Of a DNA stretch of 64,000 nt, positions 55,562 to 64,000 are shown piece after piece. The position numbers were made by a program, and so were the translations under genes. The first letter of the stretch is position 1. Each line of letters opens with the position of its first letter. The stretch is from NCBI RefSeq assembly GCF_010731735.1, contig NZ_AP022588.1, positions 1,860,001 through 1,924,000 on the forward strand. Reading direction: 5' to 3'. The notes beneath the pieces are model-generated. The model did no database searches, was not told the DNA's origin, and saw only the letters and a program-made list of their open reading frames with translations. Source of the DNA: Mycolicibacterium sediminis. Lineage in GTDB: Bacteria > Actinomycetota > Actinomycetes > Mycobacteriales > Mycobacteriaceae.

Positions 55562-55570
55562 GGGGTGAAT

Positions 55571-57595
55571 CTAGCGGTCGGGCTTCAGCGCGGGCCACCA
55601 GATCCGCGGACCGATCAGCGTGAACAGCGCCGGGATGATCACCGTTCGCACGACGAACGTGTCGAGCAGGATGCCGAGGCCGACGATGATGCCGATCTGC
55701 GTGAGCACGATCAGCGGGAGGACGCCCAGCACGCAGAACACCGCTGCCAGAACGATTCCCGCGCTGGTGATCACCGCACCGGTGGCCGACACGGCGCGCA
55801 CGATGCCCTCGCGGGTGCCGTGCTCTGGGGTCTCCTCGCGGGCGCGGGTGACCAGGAAGATCGTGTAGTCCACGCCGAGCGCCACCAGGAACAGGAACGC
55901 GAACAGCGGCGTCGCGTTGTCCAGGGCGGGAAAACCGAAGGCGTGCACGCTTACCCAGCCGCCGAGGCCCAGCGCGGCCAGTGCGCTCAGCACCGTGACC
56001 CCGACCAGGACCAGCGGTGCCAGCGCCGCCCGCAGCAGGACGTACAGCACGGCGAGCACCACGACCAGGACCGCCGGCACGACGACGCTCAGATCGTGCC
56101 GCGCGGCGGCCTTCGCGTCGACGGCGGTGGCGTCCGGTCCGCCGATCAGCGCGTCGGGGTCGGCGGCGTGCACCGAGTCGCGCAGCGCGCCGACCGTGGT
56201 TAGCGCACCGTCGGACGCGGGCGCGGCGTCGAGCACCACCGACCACTGCGTCAGGCCCGAGGGTGACGTGCCGTTCGGGGTGGCGGAGACGACGCCGGGG
56301 GTTCCGGTGATCGCCTGGGCCACTGCGGCGTCGGCGGACGTCGCCGAGACCACGCGGGTGGGTCCGGTGACGCCGCTGGGGAAGTGCTCGGCCAGGGTCT
56401 CGAAGCCCGTGACGGACTCGGCCCGAACCCGGAACTGCTCGGTCTGCGACAACCCGATGGGCGTCGCGAGCAGTCCCGCGCTCAACGCCAGCAGGACCGC
56501 GACGGCCGCCGCCGACACCAGTGCCGGACGCCTCGCCACGCCCGAGGCGATGCGGTGCCACGCACCCGTCGTGGTCAACGGTGGCGCGCCGGCCTTCGGC
56601 ACGAACGGCCAGAACAGCCGGATCCCGAACAGTCCCAGCGCCGGTGGCAGCACCAGCAGCACGAACACGGCGGCGACGACGAGGCCGGCGGCCGCTTGGA
56701 CGCCGAGGCTGCGGGTACTCGGCGACGTCGCCAGCAGCAGCGTCAGCAGGGCCAGCACGACCGTCGCGTTGCTCGCGACGATGGCGGGCCCGGCACGGCG
56801 CAGGGCCGTCCGCAGCGCCAGTCCAGCGTCCGCTCCGCCGCCCAGTTCCTCGCGGTAGCGCGAGATGAGCAGCAGCGCATAGTTCGTGCCCGCGCCGAAC
56901 ACCAGCACGCTGGTGATGCCGCCCGTCGATCCGTCCGGACTGGTACCCACGGCGGTGGCGATGGCCGCGCCGACCACCGACCCGACCCGGTCGGCGAGGG
57001 CGATGACGATCAGCGGCACCAGCCACAGCACGGGCGACCGGTACGTGACGATCAGCAGCAGCGCGACGACGAACGCGGTGACGGCGAGCAGGGTGACGTT
57101 GGCGCCGCTGAACGAGTCCGCGATGTCCGCACCGAACGCCGGGCCGCCGGTGACCTCGGCCCGCAGATCCCCGGGCAGTCCATCGGTCACCGCCGACCTG
57201 ATCGACGACACCGCGTCGCCGAGGGCGAAGCCCGACAGGTCACCGCGCAGTGGCACGGTCGCCACCGCGGCCCGACCATCGTCGGAGACGATGACGGGTG
57301 GCCCGGACGGGGCCGCGTCCGCCGCCGTCAGCGCCCGTGCCGTGGCCGCGTCGACGGCTGCGAGGTCGCCTGGTGTCAGCGCGCCGGAGTCGGTGCGGGT
57401 GGCTATGACGACGGCGGGCACGGCGTCGCCCTGCGGGAACGCCGAGCGGGTGGCGTCGGCACGGGCGGACTCCGAGGTCGCCGGTACCGCGACGGGGGAC
57501 TGTTCCGCCGACGCCGAACTGCCGATCAGGAGGAGGGCGGCGACGGACCCGAGCAGGACGATCGCGGCCACGACCCAGGAGGTGCGTCTGCTCAC
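55571..57595 (-). CDS. MMPL-family RND transporter
   Basis: 674 residues from a GTG. Two sets of transmembrane helices are separated by periplasmic porter domains. The signature GAGTNYALLLISRYREEL in the first half and GVDYTIFLVTRAREETPEHG in the second carry the Asp-Tyr proton-relay motif in the second repeat only. It is short for an MmpL (usually 900-1000), closer to MMPL13-type or YdfJ-like exporters. Divergent from a MarR with a palindrome between them, so it is likely induced by a small ligand. Substrate unknown. Confidence 0.9.
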   Translation of the reverse strand: MSRRTSWVVAAIVLLGSVAALLLIGSSASAEQSPVAVPATSESARADATRSAFPQGDAVPAVVIATRTDSGALTPGDLAAVDAATARALTAADAAPSGPPVIVSDDGRAAVATVPLRGDLSGFALGDAVSSIRSAVTDGLPGDLRAEVTGGPAFGADIADSFSGANVTLLAVTAFVVALLLIVTYRSPVLWLVPLIVIALADRVGSVVGAAIATAVGTSPDGSTGGITSVLVFGAGTNYALLLISRYREELGGGADAGLALRTALRRAGPAIVASNATVVLALLTLLLATSPSTRSLGVQAAAGLVVAAVFVLLVLPPALGLFGIRLFWPFVPKAGAPPLTTTGAWHRIASGVARRPALVSAAAVAVLLALSAGLLATPIGLSQTEQFRVRAESVTGFETLAEHFPSGVTGPTRVVSATSADAAVAQAITGTPGVVSATPNGTSPSGLTQWSVVLDAAPASDGALTTVGALRDSVHAADPDALIGGPDATAVDAKAAARHDLSVVVPAVLVVVLAVLYVLLRAALAPLVLVGVTVLSALAALGLGGWVSVHAFGFPALDNATPLFAFLFLVALGVDYTIFLVTRAREETPEHGTREGIVRAVSATGAVITSAGIVLAAVFCVLGVLPLIVLTQIGIIVGLGILLDTFVVRTVIIPALFTLIGPRIWWPALKPDR

Positions 57596-57612
57596 CCGAC
57601 GAATATTTCAGT

Positions 57613-57626
57613 TTTCTAAATAGAAA
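57613..57626. promoter_or_regulatory. Palindrome between mmpL and marR
   Basis: TTTCTA-AA-TAGAAA, a 6-2-6 inverted repeat in an AT-rich patch of the 100-base divergent gap, the usual MarR operator position. It starts 18 bases from the MMPL GTG, so binding would block that promoter and autoregulate marR. Confidence 0.65.
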
Positions 57627-57695
57627 TCAACCCGGGGCGTCCCCAGGCTCTGGCACTATGCTTCGAGCGCCAACTCTGCCAAAGGAATTGCCACG

Positions 57696-58214
57696 ATGTC
57701 CGACCCGACGCCACCCAGCTCGTCCCGGGGTGAGCTGGAACGGCGCATCGCCGGCGACCTGCGGGAGCTGTCGTCCGAATCGGACTGGGTGGCGCGTTCC
57801 TTCGCCGATCAGAATGACTTGTCGCCGAACGAGTTTCGCGCTCTGCTGTTCGTCATGATCGCCGAGACGGCCGAGGTCCGGATGACGGCGGGGGACCTGC
57901 GCAGGCAGATGGGCCTGTCCGGCGCCGCGATCACGTACCTGGTCGAGCGGATGACCGAGACCGGGCACCTGCGCCGCGAGGTCGATCCGTCCGACCGCCG
58001 CAAGGTGATCCTGCGCTACGCCGACCACGGCATGGAGGTGGCACGCGGATTCTTCACGAGCCTCGCCGACCACACCCACACCTCGATGGCGCACGTGCCC
58101 GACGAGGACCTCGAGGCCGCGCACCGGGTCTTCGGCGCACTCGTCGACGGCATGCGGGCGTTCCGCGCCGAGATGCCCGCCGACATCGGGGTGGACACCG
58201 TCAGTCGCGGTTGA
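57696..58214 (+). CDS. MarR-family regulator
   Basis: 172 residues. The winged helix includes MTAGDLRRQMGLSGAAITYL and REVDPSDRRKVILR, the MarR wing Asp-x-Arg. It is divergent from the MMPL transporter and probably represses it through the palindrome in between. Ligand unknown. The 3' end overlaps the convergent antiporter gene by 14 bases. Confidence 0.92.
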   Translation: MSDPTPPSSSRGELERRIAGDLRELSSESDWVARSFADQNDLSPNEFRALLFVMIAETAEVRMTAGDLRRQMGLSGAAITYLVERMTETGHLRREVDPSDRRKVILRYADHGMEVARGFFTSLADHTHTSMAHVPDEDLEAAHRVFGALVDGMRAFRAEMPADIGVDTVSRG

Positions 58215-59793
58215 GCGCGGCCTCCTCCAGATCGAGTCCCCGCAGCACGGTCCGCAGGACCTCGTCGTCGATCGTCCCGGCGTCGCGCTGCCTGATGAAC
58301 TCCTCGCGCTCGGCCGCCAGCATGCCCAGCCGCAGCCTGCGGAACGTCGCGGCCGGGCTCTCGTGCCCGATCTCCTCGTCGCTGCGGCCCAGTTCCTCCC
58401 ACGCGGCCTGGCTGCGGCGTTCGTTCCACGCGCGCAGCACCTTCGGCGTGTACTCGGAGATAGACCCCGGTTTCTGCTCGGCGACCATGTCGTCGAGCCG
58501 CTGCGCGGCGGCCCGCGCCGCCTTGGTCTGCGCTGCCGCAGTCTCGAGCGCGTCGCGGTGCAGGTCGTCGCTCGGCACGTCGAGGACCTTGATGATCCAG
58601 GGCAGCGTGAGCCCGTGCAGCAGCAGCGTGCCGACCACGACGACGAACGTGAGGAACACCAGCTGCGGTCTGCCGGGAAACTCCTCGCCGCTCAGCGTGG
58701 TCGTCGGCACCGCGAAGGCGGCGGCCAGCGACACCACCCCGCGCATCCCGGCCCACGCGACGACGAAGACCTGCGCGGGCGTCGGGCGCGGCTCCTCCTC
58801 GCGGATGCGGCGCGACAGCAGGCGCGGCAGGTAGGCGAACGCGAACACCCACGCGATGCGGATCCCGATCACCGTCGCCAACACGGCGGCCGACGCGATC
58901 GCCAACGTCGACGCCCGGATCCCGGCCAGTTCGGACACGACCGTGGGCAGTTGCAGCCCGATCAGCAGGAAGGCGAACGACTCCAGCACCAGCTGGACCG
59001 CCTTCCACACCGCAGTGTCCTGCAGCCGCGTGGCGTAGGTCGCGCGCACCGAGCGCTGCCCGAGCAGCAGCGCGGCGACCACCACCGCGATCACGCCCGA
59101 GCCGTGCACCTCCTCGGCCACGAAGTAGATGATGAACGGCGCGACGAGGCCGATGGCGCTCTCGACGAGCGGGTCGTCGAGCCACGTCCGGACGTAGTCG
59201 ATGAGCCAGCCGATCGCGCCGCCGACGGCCACGCCGCCCGCGGCGGCCAGCGCGAACGTGCCCAGGCCGCTGCCCCAGGTGGCGGCGGTCCCGATCGCGG
59301 CGGCGAGCGCGACCTTGTACGCCGTCAGCGCCGTCGCGTCGTTGAGCAGGCTCTCCCCACCCAGCAGGGTCATGACCTGACGCGGCAGCCCCAGCCTGCG
59401 ACCGATCGCCGCGGCGGACACCGCGTCCGGCGGCGCGACGATGGCGCCCAGCGTCAGCGCGGCGGCGACCGTCAGTTCGGGCACGGTGTGGAACGCCACC
59501 ACCCCCACCGCGAACGTCGTGGCCAGCGGCAGGCCCACCGCCAGCAGGCCGATCGGCCGGGCGTTGCGGCGCAGTGCGACGTAACTGCTCTCCAGCCCCG
59601 CCGACCACAGCAGCGGCGGCAGGATCACGAACAGCACCAGTTCCGGCTCGAGTTCGATGCCGCTCAGGCCGGGGATGGTCCCCGCCGCCAGCCCGGCGAG
59701 CACCAGCGCCAGGGGCGCGGACACGTCGTAGCGGCGGGCGATGGCGGCGAGCAGCACCGACACCACCAGAACGGCGAGCAGCGACGCACTCAC
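58201..59793 (-). CDS. CPA1-family Na+/H+ antiporter
   Basis: 530 residues from a GTG. Twelve or more helices, with the CPA1 motifs FVILPPLLWSAGLE, GAIVAPPDAVSA (Asp), GGESLLNDATAL (the essential Asn-Asp pair) and GMRGVVSLAAAF. The C-terminal 130 residues are a soluble helical tail. It exchanges sodium (or potassium) for protons. It is independent of the NhaA fusion at 37887. Confidence 0.93.
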   Translation of the reverse strand: MSASLLAVLVVSVLLAAIARRYDVSAPLALVLAGLAAGTIPGLSGIELEPELVLFVILPPLLWSAGLESSYVALRRNARPIGLLAVGLPLATTFAVGVVAFHTVPELTVAAALTLGAIVAPPDAVSAAAIGRRLGLPRQVMTLLGGESLLNDATALTAYKVALAAAIGTAATWGSGLGTFALAAAGGVAVGGAIGWLIDYVRTWLDDPLVESAIGLVAPFIIYFVAEEVHGSGVIAVVVAALLLGQRSVRATYATRLQDTAVWKAVQLVLESFAFLLIGLQLPTVVSELAGIRASTLAIASAAVLATVIGIRIAWVFAFAYLPRLLSRRIREEEPRPTPAQVFVVAWAGMRGVVSLAAAFAVPTTTLSGEEFPGRPQLVFLTFVVVVGTLLLHGLTLPWIIKVLDVPSDDLHRDALETAAAQTKAARAAAQRLDDMVAEQKPGSISEYTPKVLRAWNERRSQAAWEELGRSDEEIGHESPAATFRRLRLGMLAAEREEFIRQRDAGTIDDEVLRTVLRGLDLEEAALNRD

Positions 59794-59841
59794 GACTCGT
59801 CACCTCCCCGGGCGGCCGCGTCCCGCCCTATCCTGATCAGC

Positions 59842-60162
59842 ATGCGGAGGAGAACGCGGCAACGCGACACGAATTCCCCGCCCAGCACGTGCGAGCACCT
59901 CGCCGCCGCCGTAGCAGGCACCGACCCGGAACCGCAGAGCCCCGGTCGGTGCCAGGATTGCGCCGTTCTGGGCGAGACCATCTGGGCGCACCTTCGGATG
60001 TGCCTGACGTGCGGGCACGTCGCCTGTTGCGACTCGAGCCCGCACAAGCATGCCACCGCGCACTTCCACGACACCGACCATGCGGTCATGCGGTCGGTCG
60101 AGCCGGGTGAGACGTGGCGGTGGTGCTACCTCGACATGCTGGTCGACTCCGGACCGTCCTGA
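59842..60162 (+). CDS. UBP-type zinc-finger protein
   Basis: 106 residues. The ligands follow the ZnF-UBP pattern: C17, H19, C37, C40, C54, C57, H59, C62/C63, H68, H70, H74, H76 and H80. In eukaryotes this domain binds ubiquitin C-termini; in bacteria it is a small stand-alone protein of unknown role. It is divergent from the antiporter by 48 bases and precedes the PurT-like gene by 23 bases. Confidence 0.9.
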   Translation: MRRRTRQRDTNSPPSTCEHLAAAVAGTDPEPQSPGRCQDCAVLGETIWAHLRMCLTCGHVACCDSSPHKHATAHFHDTDHAVMRSVEPGETWRWCYLDMLVDSGPS

Positions 60163-60185
60163 GCGTCTGGCAGGGTGGACAGGCG

Positions 60186-61265
60186 ATGAGTGAAACGACC
60201 GCGAGCCGGCCCGCCGGAGGACCCAGCGTGCTGCTGCTGGGCTCTGCCGTGCCGGGCGGCGACCTCGCGCTCGCCTTCGAACGGCTGGGTGCGGTGGTCA
60301 CGACGGTGGACCCCGCCGACACGTCCCACGACGGCCACGACTTCGTGGTGGCCGACTCCCCGCAGGTGCCCGCCGACGTGCTGATCGCCGCCGCCGAACG
60401 CGACGGAGTCGAGGTGTTCCCCACCCCCCGCAGCGCGCGCCTCTCGCTCGACCGGGAGGGCCTGCGCAAGCTGGCGGCCGACGAACTCGGCCTGCCGACC
60501 GTCCCGTTCTGGTTCGCGGGGTCGGCCGAGGAACTCGACGCGGTGGCCGAGCACGCGGGGTTCCCACTCGTCGTCTCGCCGGTCGCGGGCGACGCCGCCG
60601 GCGGCCGGTCGATCCTCACCCGGCCCGACGACGTGGGCGCCGCCTGGCAGCTGGCCACGTCGGACGCCGCGGGGGGACCCGGGCGCGTGATCGCGGAGAC
60701 CGTCGTCGACATCGACGACGAGGTGACGCTGCTGACCGTGCGGACCATCGGCCCGACGGGCCCCGCGGTGCACTTCTGCGAGCCGATCGGTCACCGGCGC
60801 ACCGACGGCGGGCCGCTCGAGGCGTGGCAGCCGCACCACATGGCGCCCGCCGCACTCGACGCCGCCCGCTCGATCGCCGCCCGCATCGTCAACTCCCTCG
60901 GCGGACGCGGCCTGTTCGGCGTCGACCTGTTGGTGTCGGGCGACGAGGTCTACTTCTCGCACGTCCGCCCCCGGCCCGAGGCGGTCGGTCTGGTGACGCT
61001 GCGCTCGCAACGGCTGTCGCAGTTCGAACTGCACGCCCGCGCCATCCTCGGCCTGTCGATCGACACGATCATGATTTCGCCCGCGGCGGCCGAGGTCATC
61101 GACCGCGACGGCGCTGCCCCCGGCATGCTGAACGAGGCGCTGGCGGTGCCCGAGAGCGACGTCCGGCTCGTCGACGGCGCGGCGGTCGCGGTGGCGACGG
61201 CACCCGACGTCGTGCGGGCCCGCGACCGGGCGCACCGGGTGTCGAGCGTTCTGCGGGTGCCATGA
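60186..61265 (+). CDS. purT: PurT-like protein with degenerate active site
   Basis: 359 residues, versus about 390-420 for PurT. The body aligns to formate-dependent GAR transformylase: DREGLRKLAADEL, EAWQPHHMAPAALDAAR and RGLFGVDLL. Key residues are lost. The ATP Lys (E. coli Lys155) is Ser131, and the SSGKG loop reads GDAAGG. The magnesium ligands Glu267 and Glu279 are Asp247 and His259, and the GAR Asp286 is Ala266. About 30 residues around the GAR-binding Glu82 are missing. It sits where M. tuberculosis has functional purT before the rhodanese and metZ. It is therefore likely a pseudoenzyme or repurposed, not a frameshifted pseudogene. Confidence 0.85.
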   Translation: MSETTASRPAGGPSVLLLGSAVPGGDLALAFERLGAVVTTVDPADTSHDGHDFVVADSPQVPADVLIAAAERDGVEVFPTPRSARLSLDREGLRKLAADELGLPTVPFWFAGSAEELDAVAEHAGFPLVVSPVAGDAAGGRSILTRPDDVGAAWQLATSDAAGGPGRVIAETVVDIDDEVTLLTVRTIGPTGPAVHFCEPIGHRRTDGGPLEAWQPHHMAPAALDAARSIAARIVNSLGGRGLFGVDLLVSGDEVYFSHVRPRPEAVGLVTLRSQRLSQFELHARAILGLSIDTIMISPAAAEVIDRDGAAPGMLNEALAVPESDVRLVDGAAVAVATAPDVVRARDRAHRVSSVLRVP

Positions 61266-61723
61266 CCGAGCCAGACGATCCGGACGCCACGGAGCCGGCC
61301 GCCGACCGGCCCACGATCGCACCGTTCCTCGGTGCGCTGGCAATCATCAGCCTCGTGGTGATCGGAATCGTCGTGTTCAACTCCGGGTCCGACGAAGGGC
61401 CGACGCCGGAGCAGGAGGTCGGCCGCGCGGTGGTCGCCCAGAACGACGCCCTGCAGCGCGACGACTACGCCGACTTCCGGCTCTACACCTGCCGCGCGCA
61501 GGACGGCGACGAGTCGGGAGTCATTGCCGGACAGCGTGCTTCGGTGGCCGAGAACGGCGAGCGCTACGTCGACGGCATCGGCGAGGTAGCGATCACCGGC
61601 GACGACGCGACCGCCTCGGTGACCTACCACTTCGACAAGACGCCGGACGACACCGTGAGCGTCGACCTGGCCCTGGTCCGCGAGGACGGAGCCTGGAAGG
61701 TGTGCTCGCCGGGCCCCAGCTAG
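61262..61723 (+). CDS. Membrane protein with NTF2-like domain (DUF4878-type)
   Basis: 153 residues. One transmembrane helix (FLGALAIISLVVIGIVVFNSG) follows a short acidic N-terminus. The extracytoplasmic domain has VVAQNDALQRDDYADFRLYTC and DLALVREDGAWKVCS, the same pattern as two other genes in the window. The ATG overlaps the PurT-like stop (ATGA). Function unknown. Confidence 0.77.
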   Translation: MTEPDDPDATEPAADRPTIAPFLGALAIISLVVIGIVVFNSGSDEGPTPEQEVGRAVVAQNDALQRDDYADFRLYTCRAQDGDESGVIAGQRASVAENGERYVDGIGEVAITGDDATASVTYHFDKTPDDTVSVDLALVREDGAWKVCSPGPS

Positions 61724-61742
61724 GTATGGGAGACTCGCGAAC

Positions 61743-62156
61743 GTGAGCTACGCGGGAGACATCACGCCGGAAGAGGCGTGGAAGGTGTTGGTCGACAACC
61801 CCGAGGCCGTGCTCGTCGACTGTCGGACCGAAGCCGAGTGGCGCTTCGTCGGAGTGGCCGACACCTCCTCGCTCGACAGGGACGTCGTGTACGTCGAGTG
61901 GAACCGCACCGACGGCACCCACAACGACGGCTTCGTCGACGACCTGGTGGCGTCCGGCGTGACGCCCGGTGAGCGTCCCGTCGTCTTCCTCTGCCGTTCC
62001 GGCAACCGATCCATCGGCGCTGCCGAGGCGGCGACCGAGGCGGGAATCCTGCCCTCGTTCAACGTGCTCGACGGGTTCGAGGGTGACGTCGGCCCCGACG
62101 GGCACCGCGGCGCCACCGGCTGGAAGGCCGTCGGGCTGCCGTGGAGGCAGTCGTGA
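61743..62156 (+). CDS. Rhodanese-domain sulfurtransferase (Rv0390-like)
   Basis: 137 residues from GTG. A single rhodanese domain has the active-site loop CRSGNRS with Cys84 and the start motif VLVDCRTEAEW. It transfers sulfane sulfur through a Cys persulfide. Its stop overlaps the metZ GTG (GTGA), which suggests sulfur supply or homeostasis alongside homocysteine synthesis. It matches the Rv0390-metZ pair. Confidence 0.93.
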   Translation: MSYAGDITPEEAWKVLVDNPEAVLVDCRTEAEWRFVGVADTSSLDRDVVYVEWNRTDGTHNDGFVDDLVASGVTPGERPVVFLCRSGNRSIGAAEAATEAGILPSFNVLDGFEGDVGPDGHRGATGWKAVGLPWRQS

Positions 62157-63379
62157 GCGCCGACGAGAAGGGACAGGTGCCGTCCGTCCGTATCCCGGCA
62201 CCCCTGCCCGACGGCGTCAGCCAGGCCACGATCGGCGTGCGCGGCGGTCTGCTGCGGTCCAACTTCGAGGAGACGTCCGAGGCGCTGTACCTGACGTCGG
62301 GGTACGTCTACGAGACGGCGGGCGATGCCGAGAAGGCGTTCACCGGCGAGATCGACCGGTACGTCTACTCCCGCTACGGCAACCCCACGATCTCGATGTT
62401 CGAGGAGCGTCTGCGTCTGATCGAGGGTGCTCCCGCCGCCTTCGCCACGGCGACCGGCATGGCCGCGGTCTTCACCGCGCTCGGCGCGCTGCTGGCCGCG
62501 GGTGACCGACTGGTGGCCGCGCGCAGTCTGTTCGGCTCGTGCTTCGTCGTCTGCAGCGAGATCCTGCCGCGCTGGGGGGTCGAGGTCGTCTTCGTCGACG
62601 GCGAGGACCTCGCGCAGTGGGAGGAGGCGCTCTCGGTCCCGACGCAGGCCGTCTTCTTCGAGACGCCGTCGAACCCGATGCAGTCACTCGTCGACATCGC
62701 CGCGGTGTGCGACCTCGCCCACGCGGCGGGGGCGAAGGTGGTGCTGGACAACGTCTTCGCGACTCCGCTGCTGCAGCAGGGCATCCCGCTGGGCGCCGAC
62801 GTGGTGATCTACTCCGGGACCAAGCACATCGACGGTCAGGGCCGCGTGCTCGGCGGCGCCATCCTCGGTGACGAGGAGTTCATCGACGGCCCGGTGCAGA
62901 AGCTGATGCGCCACACCGGACCGGCGATCAGCGCCTTCAACGCGTGGACTCTGCTCAAGGGTCTCGAGACGCTGGCCATCCGCGTCGACTACTCCAACCG
63001 GTCCGCCCACCGCGTCGCCGAGTTCCTCGAGGGGCACCCGGGGGTGAGCTGGGTGAAGTACCCGTTCCTCGAGTCGCACCCGCAGTACGACCTCGCGAAG
63101 CGCCAGATGAGCGGCGGCGGAACGGTCGTCACGTTCGAACTCACGGGCGGAACGAAGGCCCGCGCCTTCGAGGTTCTCGACGGGCTCCGCGTCATCGACA
63201 TCTCGAACAACCTCGGGGACGCCAAGTCGCTGATCACCCACCCGGCCACCACCACCCACCGCGCGATGGGCCCGGAGGGACGTGCTGCGATCGGCCTCGG
63301 TGACGGCGTGGTGCGGGTTTCGATCGGGCTCGAGGGCACCGAGGACCTCATCGCCGACCTCGACCGGGCGCTCGGCTAG
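62153..63379 (+). CDS. metZ: O-succinylhomoserine sulfhydrylase
   Basis: 408 residues, PLP fold type I. The Schiff-base Lys224 is in YSGTKHIDGQGRVLGG. The Cys/Met-metabolism signature surrounds it, and SRYGNPTISMFEERL is N-terminal. It makes homocysteine from O-succinylhomoserine and sulfide for methionine. It is coupled to the rhodanese gene by a GTGA overlap. Start GTG 62153 is preferred over an in-frame ATG at 62141. Confidence 0.96.
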   Translation: MSADEKGQVPSVRIPAPLPDGVSQATIGVRGGLLRSNFEETSEALYLTSGYVYETAGDAEKAFTGEIDRYVYSRYGNPTISMFEERLRLIEGAPAAFATATGMAAVFTALGALLAAGDRLVAARSLFGSCFVVCSEILPRWGVEVVFVDGEDLAQWEEALSVPTQAVFFETPSNPMQSLVDIAAVCDLAHAAGAKVVLDNVFATPLLQQGIPLGADVVIYSGTKHIDGQGRVLGGAILGDEEFIDGPVQKLMRHTGPAISAFNAWTLLKGLETLAIRVDYSNRSAHRVAEFLEGHPGVSWVKYPFLESHPQYDLAKRQMSGGGTVVTFELTGGTKARAFEVLDGLRVIDISNNLGDAKSLITHPATTTHRAMGPEGRAAIGLGDGVVRVSIGLEGTEDLIADLDRALG

Positions 63380-63381
63380 CC

Positions 63382-63774
63382 GTGTCGAAGGCTTCGGCGG
63401 CCAAGAAGGCTCGGCGCAAGAAGCGGGTGTCCACCCGCAACGACAGGTGGATGCCGCCGGAGGTGCACGCCGACCTGGCGGCCGTCACCGAACTCGACGA
63501 TCTGCTCAGCAGGCGGGGCTGGGAGTATGACGAGGAGTTCTCCGGCGACGAGTTCGTGACGTGGGTCTACCCGCCGTCGGCGGCCGAGTTCGACGACGAG
63601 GCGATCGAGCCGGTCACCCGGGTCGTCGTCACCGATCCCGCTGCGCCGCAGGTGATTCTGGTCGGCTCGACGCCCGACGGTGAGATCTATCAGTTCACGA
63701 TGGCGGAGCTGACGGAAGGCCTCGCGGACCTCGAGGCCTTCCGCGCGGGAGATCCGCTCCCGCAGGGCTTCTAG
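63382..63774 (+). CDS. Conserved hypothetical, basic N-terminus
   Basis: 130 residues from GTG 63382. A very basic start (SKASAAKKARRKKRVSTR) is followed by an acidic small domain (WVYPPSAAEFDDEAIEPVTRV, with YDEEFSGDEF). The pattern is conserved in mycobacterial genomes downstream of metZ, but no function is known. It follows metZ by 2 bases and overlaps the convergent partial gene by four. Confidence 0.75.
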   Translation: MSKASAAKKARRKKRVSTRNDRWMPPEVHADLAAVTELDDLLSRRGWEYDEEFSGDEFVTWVYPPSAAEFDDEAIEPVTRVVVTDPAAPQVILVGSTPDGEIYQFTMAELTEGLADLEAFRAGDPLPQGF

Positions 63775-64000
63775 TTCTTCTCGACGACGCCGAGGGAAGC
63801 CTGCGCCCGGTCCTCGTAGCTCTTGCGTGCGGCCTGGTCGAACTCGAGGAACACGTTGTCGAGGCCGAGCTTCCTGTTCATCCAGCGGCGGCCGCGCGGG
63901 CCGAGCATGGACGCCGCGGCGGCGGTGAACCGTAGCGGCGCCGGCACCGACACCTGTGTCTTGGGCTTGTCGAGCGTCTTGAGGATCGCGGCGGCGATCA
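63771..64000 (-). CDS. Short-chain dehydrogenase (C-terminal part, runs off window)
   Basis: The last 75 or so residues of a minus-strand frame that continues past 64000. The sequence AAAILKTLDKPKTQVSVPAP, then FTAAAASMLGPRGRRWMNRK and LGLDNVFLEFDQAARKSYED, matches the C-terminal tail of a mycobacterial short-chain dehydrogenase group. The cofactor motif lies outside the window. No start can be given. Confidence 0.6.
   Translation of the reverse strand, partial: IAAAILKTLDKPKTQVSVPAPLRFTAAAASMLGPRGRRWMNRKLGLDNVFLEFDQAARKSYEDRAQASLGVVEKN

Overview
The window is a high-GC mycobacterial chromosome segment, most like a rapid-growing Mycolicibacterium. The evidence is the iniA-iniC dynamin pair, an LpqJ-type lipoprotein, a 13E12-type HNH protein, the dnaK-grpE-dnaJ1-hspR operon with HspR boxes, mycothiol and F420 enzymes, Esp-type type VII secretion substrates, MMPL and P450 genes, frequent GTG starts and many ATGA/GTGA overlaps. 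From memory, the gene set matches the M. tuberculosis Rv0342-Rv0391 neighbourhood. The block from the Rv0385-like flavohemoglobin to the Rv0356c-like thioesterase runs in the opposite orientation relative to dnaK, which as I recall is also the M. smegmatis arrangement. No tRNA, rRNA, CRISPR array or intact insertion sequence was seen.

Layout. (1) 1-4 kb: end of iniA, all of iniC, and two small Thr/Ser-rich membrane proteins. (2) 4-10.3 kb: an F420-type oxidoreductase, then a minus-strand redox/carbon operon (mycothione-reductase-like enzyme, glucose-6-phosphate dehydrogenase, GH15 hydrolase, TIGR03085-type protein). (3) 10.3-14.8 kb: LpqJ, a lipoprotein hydrolase, another lipoprotein, the DUF222/HNH protein and an arginase-like protein. 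(4) 14.8-19.2 kb: heat-shock operon with two HspR boxes, SigH-like and SigA-like promoters and an internal hairpin. (5) 19.2-24.6 kb: aldose epimerase, type II flavohemoglobin, GAP-family exporter, guanine deaminase and an ABM-like membrane protein. (6) 24.6-28.1 kb: an espA/espC/espD-like three-gene operon outside any visible ESX locus, divergent from a pair of paralogous membrane proteins. (7) 28.1-39.7 kb: clpB with its own HspR box and a strong terminator, short-chain dehydrogenases, Rv0383c/Rv0381c/Rv0380c-like genes, GH76, acetoacetyl-CoA synthetase and a NhaA-DsbA fusion. (8) 39.7-45.6 kb: a TetR/Rieske/dehydrogenase/F420 catabolic cassette, DedA, a zinc alcohol dehydrogenase and a SnoaL-like protein. 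(9) 45.7-53 kb: fba, an Rv0361-like protein, DUF3151, a zinc-type efflux pump with a palindromic operator, a site-2-type protease, a DAGK-like protein, purA, a thioesterase and a membrane protein. (10) 53-60 kb: ferredoxin and P450, a small secreted protein, a hydrolase, MMPL with a divergent MarR, and a CPA1 antiporter. (11) 60-64 kb: a UBP zinc-finger protein, a PurT-like protein lacking catalytic residues, an NTF2-like membrane protein, rhodanese, metZ, a small hypothetical and the end of a short-chain dehydrogenase.

How the genes work together. The dnaK operon and clpB form one HspR-controlled disaggregation regulon. The minus-strand redox operon would make NADPH (G6PDH) beside a reductase for the mycothiol disulfide. 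fba and purA anchor conserved central metabolism. The least explained parts are the orphan esp-like cassette with its membrane-protein neighbours, and the degenerate PurT.
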